This document shows positions 54,025 to 62,782 of a stretch of DNA of 63,056 nt, piece by piece. Position 1 is the first letter of the stretch. Each line of letters begins with the position of its first letter. The stretch lies in the NCBI GenBank assembly GCA_030729385.1, contig JANQXM010000052.1:1-63056 (forward strand), in the 5' to 3' direction. This stretch comes from Opitutales bacterium. Lineage in GTDB: Bacteria; Verrucomicrobiota; Verrucomicrobiia; Opitutales; Coraliomargaritaceae. The notes under the pieces are model-generated. The model saw nothing but the letters and a program-made list of their open reading frames with translations, was not told the DNA's origin and searched no databases. The translations under genes were made by a program, and so were the position numbers.

Positions 54025-54604
54025 CTTGAATGGCTTCGTATTCGGCGGCGGTGTTGATGTTGTCGAGACTGCGTGGATCGTCTTGGTCGACGAGTTTAGC
54101 TTCGTTAACGATGAGCAGTTTGCGTGGGCAGCTTTTACCCAGTTCTTGCGAGAGTTGCAGCAAGCCTTGACCGGAACCGCTGGGATAGATCGCGCAGAGT
54201 GGCTCGGGCAGGCCGTCGTGGCTACTTTTGTAGGCGGTCAGTTCCGGCGTGGCGGCTTGGAATGTGCGGATGAGCTTTTCCAGAGTGGGCACTTGTAAAT
54301 AGGGCAGGTCACAGGCGAGAACGAGCCAATGTGCTTCGGGATGTGTCTGCATCGCGGAGAGGATACCGCAGAGGGGGCCCTTCGCTTCGCTTACCGAATC
54401 GTAGATCGCTTCGGAGCCTTCGGGGCAGGGGAAGGCTTGTTCTTCGCGTTGCGAAATATAGACGCGTTCGCAGACCGATTGGAGGAGTGCGGCAGTGCGT
54501 TCAAGTTGCGTGCCTTGGCCGTCATAGCTAAGGAGCGCTTTATCGCGGCCCATGCGTTGGCTTTTGCCGCCGACGAGGACGAGACCATAAAGTGGAGAAT
54601 CCAT
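54014..54604 (-). CDS. mobA: Molybdenum cofactor guanylyltransferase
   Basis: 196 residues. The nucleotide-binding N terminus LVLVGGKSQRMGRDKALL is the family signature, followed by LACDLPYL and the loop GLPEPLCAIYP. Transfers GMP to molybdopterin. Lies between moaC and moaD in one direction, overlapping moaD. Confidence 0.9.
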   Translation of the reverse strand: MDSPLYGLVLVGGKSQRMGRDKALLSYDGQGTQLERTAALLQSVCERVYISQREEQAFPCPEGSEAIYDSVSEAKGPLCGILSAMQTHPEAHWLVLACDLPYLQVPTLEKLIRTFQAATPELTAYKSSHDGLPEPLCAIYPSGSGQGLLQLSQELGKSCPRKLLIVNEAKLVDQDDPRSLDNINTAAEYEAIQDAN

Positions 54605-54624
54605 GGAATTTAATGTAGCGGAGG

Positions 54625-55095
54625 CTATCGTTTGTAGTCGGATTTGCCGCCGGTCTTTTCAACCAGACGGGTGGACTCGATGACGATGTCTTTAGAGACC
54701 GCTTTGCACATATCGTAGATTGTGAGTGCTGCGCCACTGACGGCGGTGAGTGCTTCCATTTCGACGCCGGTTTGGTCGAGTACTTTGACTCGGGCTTCGA
54801 TTCGTAGACGGGCTTCGTCGACTGGTTTAATGTCGATCTTAACCGACTTTAAATTAAGTGGATGGCAAAAGGGGATCAGCTCGGAAGTTTTCTTTGCCGC
54901 CATGGTGCCGGCGATAATGGCGGTATCGAGGATGGGACCTTTTTTTGAGGTCCAGCCTGAATCGCTAAAGGCCTTCATGATGTCGGGTCCAAGAAAAACG
55001 AAACACTCGGCGATCGCAGTGCGTTCAGTTGCGCTTTTTTCCGATACATCGACCATTGTGGGTCGTTGGTCTTTGTCGAGGTGCGTGAATTCCAT
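54625..55095 (-). CDS. moaC: Cyclic pyranopterin monophosphate synthase
   Basis: 156 residues, the MoaC length. Landmarks: MVDVSEKSATERTAIA, GTMAAKKTSELIPFCHPLNL (catalytic region), GVEMEALTAVSGAALTIYDM and DIVIESTRLVEKTGGKS. It makes cyclic pyranopterin monophosphate. First gene of the moaC-mobA-moaD set; moaA is elsewhere. Confidence 0.95.
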   Translation of the reverse strand: MEFTHLDKDQRPTMVDVSEKSATERTAIAECFVFLGPDIMKAFSDSGWTSKKGPILDTAIIAGTMAAKKTSELIPFCHPLNLKSVKIDIKPVDEARLRIEARVKVLDQTGVEMEALTAVSGAALTIYDMCKAVSKDIVIESTRLVEKTGGKSDYKR

Positions 55096-55172
55096 AATAT
55101 ATGATCGTTGGCGTTTGTGGACTGCTTGGCAAGTGACATTCCTTTGGCTCTTGGGGTGTATTTACTTTATAG

Positions 55173-55257
55173 CTGGAGGGTTGCGCTCCGTCGCAACCGC
55201 CGTTGGTTCGATAAGGTTCTTAAGTATCTGCGGCAATGACGGAGCATTGCCCTCCAG
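55173..55257. repeat. Inverted-repeat element (CTGGAGGG type)
   Basis: Ends CTGGAGGG and CCCTCCAG are perfect inverted repeats. Each half forms its own hairpin: GGTTGCG-CTCCGT-CGCAACC and GGCAATG-ACGGAG-CATTGCC. 85 bases in a 230-base gap, between the divergent moaC and sufT genes. Confidence 0.6.
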
Positions 55258-55324
55258 AATGTTCATTTGCCGATACTGTGTGAGGTGAATTGACAGCGTA
55301 GCGGATTTCAATCTGTGTGTGTGG

Positions 55325-55891
55325 ATGAACTTTAGCGAAGAATTAACTCTGTCTCGGGATACCTCAGCGACGATTATTCCGGCAGGCGAAGTGCAAACGC
55401 TTAAAGCGGGCACACGTGCTGTGATTTCTCAGGCCTTGGGCGGCACGGTGACGATCCGCACGGATTCGGGGCTGTTTCGCTTAGCGAGTAAAGATTGGGA
55501 TGCGCTCGGTGCTGAAGCAAAAGCACAACTTTCGGCTGTGGCTGACGCGGCGGAGTTGGATCAAAATGATACACCTTTCAGCGAAGCGCTGGTTTGGGAA
55601 GCGATGAAGAGCTGTTTCGATCCAGAGATTCCGGTGAACATTGTGGACCTCGGCTTGATTTATGATCTTCAAATCGGAGAGCCTGATGCGGATGGAAAAC
55701 ATCTCATAAATGTGAAGATGACTTTGACGGCACAAGGCTGTGGTATGGGCCCGGTGATCGCGGATGATGCTAAGACGAGTATCGAAGCGCTGGATAGTGT
55801 TTCACAAGCTCAGGTAGATATCGTATGGGATCCACCGTGGACACCGCATATGATCTCCGATGAAGGACGTAAGAAACTAGGTATCGAGTAG
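55325..55891 (+). CDS. sufT: SufT-type iron-sulfur cluster assembly factor (DUF59/MIP18)
   Basis: 188 residues. N-terminal beta-rich SufT domain (residues 1-80, DTSATIIPAGEVQTLKAGTR), then the MIP18/DUF59 domain (about 85-185: FDPEIPVNIVDLGLIYDLQI, TLTAQGCGMGPVIADDAK, VDIVWDPPWTPHMISDEGRK) with its Cys in GCGM. The arrangement matches SufT rather than a lone DUF59. No suf genes adjoin. GTG 55319 is an alternative start. Confidence 0.85.
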   Translation: MNFSEELTLSRDTSATIIPAGEVQTLKAGTRAVISQALGGTVTIRTDSGLFRLASKDWDALGAEAKAQLSAVADAAELDQNDTPFSEALVWEAMKSCFDPEIPVNIVDLGLIYDLQIGEPDADGKHLINVKMTLTAQGCGMGPVIADDAKTSIEALDSVSQAQVDIVWDPPWTPHMISDEGRKKLGIE

Positions 55892-56057
55892 GTTGGCATT
55901 TTTACGAATCCGTTACGATTTGTAAGTTGTTTAATGGTAGCGTTTTGCGTGTCATATTTTGGCGGCATTAAACCTGTGCTTGCGCGAGTGATACTATGGG
56001 GCAACGGTAAGTGTGCTTTTAATTATGCACGCGATATTTCGCTAACCCGAGAATATC

Positions 56058-56537
56058 ATGCCGACTACCAATACTACCAAAATACTCAGTCGCCGTTCGC
56101 GCGGCTTTACCCTTGTCGAGATCATGATCGTTGTCGTGATCATCGGTTTGTTGGCTGCTATGGCTTTGCCCGCTTTTCAGAAGGCACGGCTTAATAGTAA
56201 TGCCAGTCGTTTTGCCAATGACTTCCGCGTCTTCGCAGGTGCCTTTGAAACGCATGTTCTGGAATCGGGGCAGTGGGCGCCCGACGGAATGGGCAATAGC
56301 TTACCTGCAACTGTTTTAGAATATTTGGAAGGCTCGGCTTGGTTTCAACCTGTGCCCGGAGGCGGTTATTGGGACTGGGAGCTCAATCGGTTTGGCCATA
56401 AGGCCTCAGTCGGCTTGGCATTGGATGAGGATCGCCCTGACATCATGCAGAAAGTCGACGACATCTTAGACGATGGCAACTTAGCGACTGGCAGCTTTCG
56501 TAAAGCATCCGACCGCTATATCTATATTTTAGAGTAG
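56058..56537 (+). CDS. Type IV pilin / pseudopilin, core-chromosome copy
   Basis: 159 residues. Leader MPTTNTTKILSRRSRG, cleavage G|FTLVE, helix IMIVVVIIGLLAAMALPAFQ. Mature body ends YIYILE. Compared with the island pilins, the helix has the common IMIVV form. Solitary, with no assembly genes nearby, so it is either a minor pilin or a substrate of a system elsewhere. Confidence 0.88.
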   Translation: MPTTNTTKILSRRSRGFTLVEIMIVVVIIGLLAAMALPAFQKARLNSNASRFANDFRVFAGAFETHVLESGQWAPDGMGNSLPATVLEYLEGSAWFQPVPGGGYWDWELNRFGHKASVGLALDEDRPDIMQKVDDILDDGNLATGSFRKASDRYIYILE

Positions 56538-56546
56538 CGTTTCGAT

Positions 56547-58460
56547 CTACTCGACCTCGGCGTGTTGCGCTTTGGAATCTTTGATCGATTCGATACGACC
56601 GAGGACTTGGGCAAAGATCGATTCGGCGTCGAGTCCCACTGTAGCGCGTAGCTGACTGACAGAATTACCGTGTTCCACAAAAGTGTCGGGCCAGCCGATA
56701 CGTTCGACGGGGCGCATGCAGTTACCTGTTTGCAATGCCTCCATGACTGCGGTTCCGAAGCCGCCAGTGATGACATGGTCTTCCATGGTCACGATCAATT
56801 GGGTGTTGGCTGCTGCGGATAGCAAGTTCTCGGTGTCCAGTGGTTTTGCAAAGCGCGCATTGACGACGCCTGCTTTGATACTGTGCTCGCTCAAGCGTGC
56901 AGCTAGTTTTTCAGCGTCGGCCACCATCGAGCCGATTGCCCAAATATCGATTTCACCAGCTTCTTGGAGGCGAACAGATTTGCCGACTTCCAGGGCTTTC
57001 GGTGTTTCTTTGATCGGAGTGCCGACTCCTTCGCCGCGAGGGTAGCGGATGAAGGCAGGACCTTGGTAGGCGATGCCGGTTGCCATCATGTCGGCGAGTT
57101 CATCTTCGTTGGCAGGCGCCATGATGAGTGCCTCGGGCACGCAACGCAGATAGGAAATATCGAACAGACCGTGGTGAGTCGCGCCGTCGTTGGGCGAGAG
57201 ACCGGAGCGATCCATGCAGAAGAGCACAGGTAGTTTTTGCAGCGCAATATCGTGTATGATCTGGTCGTAAGCGCGCTGTAGGAAAGTGGAGTAGATTGCG
57301 CAGACAGGGTGGAAGCCGGAAGTGGCCATCCCCGCGGCAAAGAGCGCGGCGTGTTCCTCGGCGATGCCGACATCGAAGAATTGCTCGGGTAGCGCTTTTT
57401 CGAGAATGTTCATGCCAGTGCCTGCTGGCATGGCGGCGGTGATGCCGACGATCTTCGGGTCTGCAGTCGCCAACTTGACCATGGTCTCGCCCATGACGTC
57501 TTGATATTTCGGTGGTGCAGTCTCCGCTGATGGGGCACCTTTGCCGGTGTTGACATCGAAAGGGCTGGCTCCGTGGAAACGCTCGGGATTGTTAATCGCG
57601 ACGTCGTAGCCTTTGCCTTTAGTCGTTAAAATATGCAGCAGCACGGGTTGCTCGGCGTTTTTCGCAAACTCGAGGTAGTGCTCTACTTGCTTGTGGTCGT
57701 GGCCATCGATCGGACCGATGTAGCGGACGTTGAATTTCTCAAAGAGGGAGGAGGAAACGAAGAAGTCTTTGGTTTCCTTTTTCCATTTAGAACCAAAGTT
57801 AATGATCGATTCACCGCCAGGCATTTTTTGCAGCAGCGCCTCGATGTCGTCATTCAGGCGATTGTAAATCGGGTTGGTGATGAGCTCGTTGAAGTAGCGA
57901 GGTAGGGCGCCTACGTTCTTGGCGATGGACCATTTGTTGTCGTTGAGAATGATGATCAGGCGCTTGGTCGAAGTGGCGACATTGTTGAGCGCCTCCATCG
58001 TGATCCCGCAGGAAAAGGCGGCGTCACCGCAGAGCGCGACGACATGCTCATCGCTGCCACGCTTGTCGCGGGCGGTGGCCATACCAAGTGCAGCGGAGAG
58101 TGCGGTGCCTGCGTGACCTGCGCCAAAGGCGTCGTGCTCGCTTTCTTGGCGATTGAGGAAACCACTCAGACCTTCGTTCTGGCGTAGTTTATCAAATCGC
58201 TCATCGTTGCGACCGGTGAGTAGTTTGTGGACATAGCCTTGGTGGGCGACGTCGAAGACAAAGCGGTCTTCCGGTGTATTGAAGACTCTATGCAGTGCGA
58301 TGGACAGTTCGACCACACCGAGGTTCGGCCCCACGTGTCCCCCATTACGAGAGGTGACAGAAATGATGCGCTCGCGAATTTCTTGGGCGAGTTGCGGGAG
58401 CTGGTCTTCCGACAGTTTTTTAACGTCGGCAGGTGATTGAATGCTGTCTAAAAGAGACAT
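56547..58460 (-). CDS. dxs: 1-deoxy-D-xylulose-5-phosphate synthase
   Basis: 637 residues. Thiamine diphosphate motif CGDAAFSCGITMEALNN with LNDNKWSIAKNVGAL, pyrimidine domain FDVGIAEEHAALFAAGMA and DRSGLSPNDGATHHGLFD, then the C-terminal transketolase domain with VTMEDHVITGGFGTAV. Commits pyruvate and glyceraldehyde-3-phosphate to the MEP isoprenoid pathway. 51 bases downstream of xseB; both transcribed leftwards. Confidence 0.96.
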   Translation of the reverse strand: MSLLDSIQSPADVKKLSEDQLPQLAQEIRERIISVTSRNGGHVGPNLGVVELSIALHRVFNTPEDRFVFDVAHQGYVHKLLTGRNDERFDKLRQNEGLSGFLNRQESEHDAFGAGHAGTALSAALGMATARDKRGSDEHVVALCGDAAFSCGITMEALNNVATSTKRLIIILNDNKWSIAKNVGALPRYFNELITNPIYNRLNDDIEALLQKMPGGESIINFGSKWKKETKDFFVSSSLFEKFNVRYIGPIDGHDHKQVEHYLEFAKNAEQPVLLHILTTKGKGYDVAINNPERFHGASPFDVNTGKGAPSAETAPPKYQDVMGETMVKLATADPKIVGITAAMPAGTGMNILEKALPEQFFDVGIAEEHAALFAAGMATSGFHPVCAIYSTFLQRAYDQIIHDIALQKLPVLFCMDRSGLSPNDGATHHGLFDISYLRCVPEALIMAPANEDELADMMATGIAYQGPAFIRYPRGEGVGTPIKETPKALEVGKSVRLQEAGEIDIWAIGSMVADAEKLAARLSEHSIKAGVVNARFAKPLDTENLLSAAANTQLIVTMEDHVITGGFGTAVMEALQTGNCMRPVERIGWPDTFVEHGNSVSQLRATVGLDAESIFAQVLGRIESIKDSKAQHAEVE

Positions 58461-58511
58461 GTTCCGTTGGTAGAAAGTAGTGGGCAGAGTGAGCGTATGC
58501 TGACCTGCGGA

Positions 58512-58754
58512 TTAATTGTCGGCGGTGGTCTCGTCGAACGGTTCGACTTCACCGGTCTTGATGTTGAGTTTCTCGATCTTGATTTCAGCCTTTTTCAATT
58601 GTGCTTGGCACACTTTGAGTAGGGTAGAGCCTTCTTCAAATTTCGCAACCAGATCGGCCAATGGGATCTCGCCGGACTCCATTGAATGAATGATGCCTTC
58701 AAGTTGTTCGAGGGCGGTCTCGAAGGAGAGTTCGTCTGTTGGTTTTTTTGGCAT
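58512..58754 (-). CDS. xseB: Exodeoxyribonuclease VII small subunit
   Basis: 80 residues. SFETALEQLEGIIHSMESGE, then PLADLVAKFEEGSTLLKVCQ and LKKAEIKIEKL, the XseB helical hairpin. The large subunit XseA is not here. Neighbouring xseB and dxs is common in bacteria. Eleven bases separate it from the upstream gene. Confidence 0.95.
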   Translation of the reverse strand: MPKKPTDELSFETALEQLEGIIHSMESGEIPLADLVAKFEEGSTLLKVCQAQLKKAEIKIEKLNIKTGEVEPFDETTADN

Positions 58755-58765
58755 GTGTCGGGTCG

Positions 58766-59959
58766 TTAAATGTTAAGGGCGACTGACTCGTCGGCGCGGA
58801 AAGCGCCACGGATGACATCGAGATCGATGTTCTTGGTGATCAAATCTTTAATGATCGGAATTTTGTCGCTGTCAGTAGGTTGTGTTTTGACAGTCATATT
58901 GTTGATCTTTGAGGCCACACCGTAGCTTTCGTCGTTACAGATGACGACGGGGATGCTGGTTTTGGCGATCATGTCCATCAACTTCGGGTGGGGAAGCACG
59001 TTTCGGGTGAGGATGAGTCCCGAGAGCACGCGCTTACCGGCGATGCCTTCTGCGGCGATCGCGGCGAGGATGATGTCTTCGCGGTCACCAGGAGTGACGA
59101 TGAGAATGCCGGGTTGTAAATAATCGACTAGACCTTTCGCGGCCATGGCACCGATGATCACTTTGTCCACACGTTCGGACTCGCCGTGTTGGCGGCCGTT
59201 TAGCCAGCGCCCCTTTACTTCTTCGACGATCTGATTGAGGTTCGGTCGAGTGAGCCTCTGCTCCATTGGTATGCAACCGAGTAGGGGAATACCCATGCGC
59301 TCGAGTGCGATACGGCAGTATTTATCGACCATCTCGATTTTGCTGGGCTCCACCTTATTGATGATCGCTCCAATCACATCGACGCCTGCTTTTTCAAACA
59401 GGGCTTTGTTTAAGGCAATCTCATCAATCGGCCGACCCACACCGCCACGTGCGACGATAATGACTTTAGCATTCAACCGCTTGGCGACATCGGCGTTGGA
59501 AAGATTAAAGACGGAGCCGACACCTGCGTGGCCCGTGCCTTCGATGATGATGTAATCGTTTTGAAATGCAGCACGGTCGAAGGCGCGGCACATCTTGTCG
59601 ATCAGTTGCTCGTGGCTTTGGCTCGGGTTGTCTAAGAACTCACGCGTAAAGGTGTGATGCACAGCAATCGGGCTCATTGCCTGAATCGGTATTTTGACGT
59701 CGAAGATACGATTTAGCAGGACGGAGTCCTCATCGATTTGGTGACCGTCAATTTCGACGAAACGCTGGCCGACTGGTTTGATGAAGCCGACTTGTTTGGT
59801 AAACGTGCGGAGCGCGGCAAAGAGGGCGAGACTGGTCGTCGTCTTACCATCGTTCATACGCGTGGCTGCGATGAAGATGCGCTTGGTCGATTTGTTGCGC
59901 GGTGCCGTCAGAATCTCGTTGTCGTCGGGTTCTGTGAAGAGCTTCTTTGGAGTGGGCAT
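58766..59959 (-). CDS. Phosphotransacetylase N-terminal-like ATPase/DRTGG protein (split Pta)
   Basis: 397 residues. An N-terminal P-loop-like domain (RIFIAATRMNDGKTTTSLAL, degenerate but recognisable) of the BioD/CobQ-like type, with IIEGTGHAGVGSVFNLSNAD, then a DRTGG-domain half (about 215-340: KVIIGAMAAKGLVDYLQPGI, VTPGDREDIILAAIAA). This is the N-terminal part of long, two-module Pta proteins, here encoded separately, directly downstream of the catalytic module. Likely regulatory for the Pta next door. Confidence 0.8.
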   Translation of the reverse strand: MPTPKKLFTEPDDNEILTAPRNKSTKRIFIAATRMNDGKTTTSLALFAALRTFTKQVGFIKPVGQRFVEIDGHQIDEDSVLLNRIFDVKIPIQAMSPIAVHHTFTREFLDNPSQSHEQLIDKMCRAFDRAAFQNDYIIIEGTGHAGVGSVFNLSNADVAKRLNAKVIIVARGGVGRPIDEIALNKALFEKAGVDVIGAIINKVEPSKIEMVDKYCRIALERMGIPLLGCIPMEQRLTRPNLNQIVEEVKGRWLNGRQHGESERVDKVIIGAMAAKGLVDYLQPGILIVTPGDREDIILAAIAAEGIAGKRVLSGLILTRNVLPHPKLMDMIAKTSIPVVICNDESYGVASKINNMTVKTQPTDSDKIPIIKDLITKNIDLDVIRGAFRADESVALNI

Positions 59960-59993
59960 CGTCGCGTGTGTTTACAAGTTGGCTGGCTGCTGC

Positions 59994-61064
59994 TTAATCG
60001 ATTTTGGTGACGTCTTCGTTGAGGTCGTCGCCATCGGTTGGATAGAGCAGTTTGTGGTCGATTGCTTGCGAGGCGACCATGACGGCGGTGCCGAAGATGT
60101 CGCTGGCAGTGGCACCACGGCTGATCTCGGCCGCTGGCTTAGAGAGACCTGTTAAAATAGGACCATAGTTGCGCGCCCGGGTGAGCACATCGACCAGTTT
60201 AGAAGCGATATTGGCTGAGTGGAGATCGGGGAAGATGAGCACGTTGGCACGACCCGCGACAGTGCCGTCGATTTTCTTCGTATGAGCGACTGCAGCGTCG
60301 AGGGCCGCATCGACTTGGAGCTCGCCGTCAATTTCCATCGGGATGCCGAGGCTGAGGGCCTTTTTACGAGCAAGCTCGGTGGCCGCTTTCATCTTAGCGA
60401 CGGTCGGGTTCTTACTTGAAACGCTCTTACTGGAATAGCTGAGCAGGGCGACGCGTGGCTTGGAATTCGTCAAGTGATAGCGCAGGGCCGCCGTGGTGAC
60501 GGCGATGTCGCAAAGTTGCTCGCTGGTTGGATCGGGAATAACCGCGCAGTCCGCGAGGAAAAGCTCTCGGTCTTTACCAGTTTTCGGATCTTCCATGTCG
60601 AAGATGTTGAGCGAAGACATGGTTTTGACGTCTTCATGCAAAGGAATGATCTGCAAGAGTGGGCGCAGTGCGCTGGATGCATTACTGGTCGCACCCGAAA
60701 CGATGGCATCGGCCTGGCCAGTTGCTAGCATCATTGTGGCGAAATAGTTCGGGTTCTCAAGGTAGGTCTCGGCGTCTTTGTCGTTCAAGTTTTTGAAACG
60801 GCGAAGCCCTTGGAATTTCGTGACGAAGCCATCCCACTCGCTGCTGCGGCGTGGCTCGATGATGCGGATGTGCTCGAGGTTGATGTCGAGCTTTTCGGCA
60901 TTCTCCTTAATTTTAGCACGATCACCGATGAGGATGGGGATACCAAGTCCGCGGGTGGCAAATTTACGAGCGGCTTGGAGGATACGAGGATCGCTGCCTT
61001 CAGGGAAGACAACGCGTTTCGGGTGGCGCTTGAGGCGCTCGGCAAGTTTAGCAATTAAAGGCAT
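59994..61064 (-). CDS. pta: Phosphate acetyltransferase, catalytic module
   Basis: 356 residues: the PTA_PTB catalytic domain of short Pta proteins. VVFPEGSDPRILQAARKFAT, GQADAIVSGATSNASSALRP, VALLSYSSKSVSSKNPTVAK, DGELQVDAALDAAVA, NVLIFPDLHSANIASKL. Interconverts acetyl-CoA and acetyl phosphate. It is the first gene of a two-gene operon with the DRTGG protein; ackA is not in the window. Confidence 0.93.
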   Translation of the reverse strand: MPLIAKLAERLKRHPKRVVFPEGSDPRILQAARKFATRGLGIPILIGDRAKIKENAEKLDINLEHIRIIEPRRSSEWDGFVTKFQGLRRFKNLNDKDAETYLENPNYFATMMLATGQADAIVSGATSNASSALRPLLQIIPLHEDVKTMSSLNIFDMEDPKTGKDRELFLADCAVIPDPTSEQLCDIAVTTAALRYHLTNSKPRVALLSYSSKSVSSKNPTVAKMKAATELARKKALSLGIPMEIDGELQVDAALDAAVAHTKKIDGTVAGRANVLIFPDLHSANIASKLVDVLTRARNYGPILTGLSKPAAEISRGATASDIFGTAVMVASQAIDHKLLYPTDGDDLNEDVTKID

Positions 61065-61228
61065 GATAAATTGTGTTTAATATGAAGAAGTAAGTTTATG
61101 GGTGGGGGTTGAATAAATGACTAAAAGTTGAACAGCATCCACATAGAGCATGAAATATACAATTGCCAAAGTTTTTTCCCGAGTAGTTTCTAATTATAGG
61201 CAGTCAAATTCTGCCGAATGCTGTATTT

Positions 61229-62782
61229 ATGCCAACTAAACTCAAAAATATCGCTGTGGTGAGCCTATCTACCGTGGGTTCACGCGTTTTGGGCTTATTA
61301 CGGGATATTTTGATTTTTGCGGCTTTGGGCGCGAGTTTGTGGAATTCAGCCTTCATTTTAGCGTTTACCCTGCCGAATTTGTTTCGGCGTCTGCTCGGAG
61401 AGGGCGCACTGACCTCCGCGATTGTGCCGGTTTTTTCCGATGTGATGGAGCGCGAGGGGCGTGAGCGGGCATTTGATTTTTTCAACCAAGTGATCGTGCG
61501 GCTCAGCATTGTGCTGTGTATTTTGGTCACGGGCGGGATGTGCTTGCTCGGGTTTTTAGCGCACAGCGGTTGGCTGTCGGAACGCTGGGCGCTGGGCTCG
61601 GAGCTGGCGGTCGTGCTCTTACCCTATATGATCTTTATTTGCCTGGCTGCAATCGTGTCGGCCGGGCTGAATCTGGTCGGTCGGTTCGCGGTGGCGGCTT
61701 GCACGCCGATTTTGCTGAATTTGGCGATGATCGGGGCGGTGGCTGCCGGTTTGTTCTTGGAGGCAGAAACGGCTCAACTGGTTTACTGGCTTTGCGGAGG
61801 TGTGCTGTTTGGTGGTTTATTGCAATTGCTGGCACCCGCGTGGGATCTAAGCCGACAAGGTTGGCGGCCGCGTTTGAAGGTGAAAGCCAACGCGGCGATG
61901 GGGGAGTTGTGGCGCTTGTTTTTACCCGGCCTGATGGGGGCGGCGATTCTACAGGTCAATATTCTCGTTTCGCGACTGCTTGCATTTACTTTGGATGATT
62001 CGTCGGTATCCGTGCTCTATCTCGCCAGCCGTTTGATGGAGTTGCCCTTGGGTATTTTTACCGTGGCCGTGGTCACCGTCTTTTTCCCACTCATGGCACG
62101 TGCCTTGTCGGCTCAAGACGCAGATGGATTTGCGAAAGTGTTTTTACAAGGCATGCGATTAGTGGTGGGGATTTCGGTGCCGGCGGGGGTCGGGCTTTGC
62201 GTGCTCGGCGAGCCGATCCTCGGGCTGCTGTTTCAGTGGGGTGCTTTTGACCAAACCGATGTCATCGCGACGATTCCATTGATCGCGATTTATGGGATTG
62301 GTTTGCCGTTTTATTCCGCCGCGACTTTTGCGACCCGTGGGTTGCACGCGGGCAAAGATATGAAAACCCCGGTGCGCGTGGCGGGGCTCTGCTTGGCAGT
62401 CAATGCGGTTTCGGGGATCATCCTCATGCAGTTCTTTGGTGCCAGTGGCTTAGCGGCCGCCAATGTGTTGGCAGCGCTTGTTCAAGCAGTGGTGCTCTGG
62501 CGCGCGCTTTCAAAGCAGCGTCCGGATATTTCGTTCAGTCGCTTGCGTCCCGCCATATTGAAAGTCATCGGCGCTGGATTACTGATGGGTGTATTTTGCG
62601 CCCTCGGTTTGGCTTTCTTCAACCAATTTGAATGGTCCGAAAAATTACATGCCGGATTGACCGTGGGCACACTAGTTCCAGCAGGTGCCGCCTTTTATTT
62701 CGGACTGCTCTACCTCTTTAAATTCGAAGAACTACAAGAGATGTGGGCCTTGGTGCGCCGTGTCCTGCCCGGCGACCGATAG
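61229..62782 (+). CDS. murJ: Lipid II flippase MurJ
   Basis: 517 residues, about 14 membrane helices, MVF/MviN family. N-terminal SLSTVGSRVLGLLRDILIFA, FALPNLFRRLLGEGALTSAI-like LPNLFRRLLGEGALTSAIVP, and central LPLGIFTVAVVTVFFPLMAR are diagnostic. Moves lipid II across the inner membrane. Divergent from pta, with a 164-base promoter region between. Confidence 0.95.
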   Translation: MPTKLKNIAVVSLSTVGSRVLGLLRDILIFAALGASLWNSAFILAFTLPNLFRRLLGEGALTSAIVPVFSDVMEREGRERAFDFFNQVIVRLSIVLCILVTGGMCLLGFLAHSGWLSERWALGSELAVVLLPYMIFICLAAIVSAGLNLVGRFAVAACTPILLNLAMIGAVAAGLFLEAETAQLVYWLCGGVLFGGLLQLLAPAWDLSRQGWRPRLKVKANAAMGELWRLFLPGLMGAAILQVNILVSRLLAFTLDDSSVSVLYLASRLMELPLGIFTVAVVTVFFPLMARALSAQDADGFAKVFLQGMRLVVGISVPAGVGLCVLGEPILGLLFQWGAFDQTDVIATIPLIAIYGIGLPFYSAATFATRGLHAGKDMKTPVRVAGLCLAVNAVSGIILMQFFGASGLAAANVLAALVQAVVLWRALSKQRPDISFSRLRPAILKVIGAGLLMGVFCALGLAFFNQFEWSEKLHAGLTVGTLVPAGAAFYFGLLYLFKFEELQEMWALVRRVLPGDR

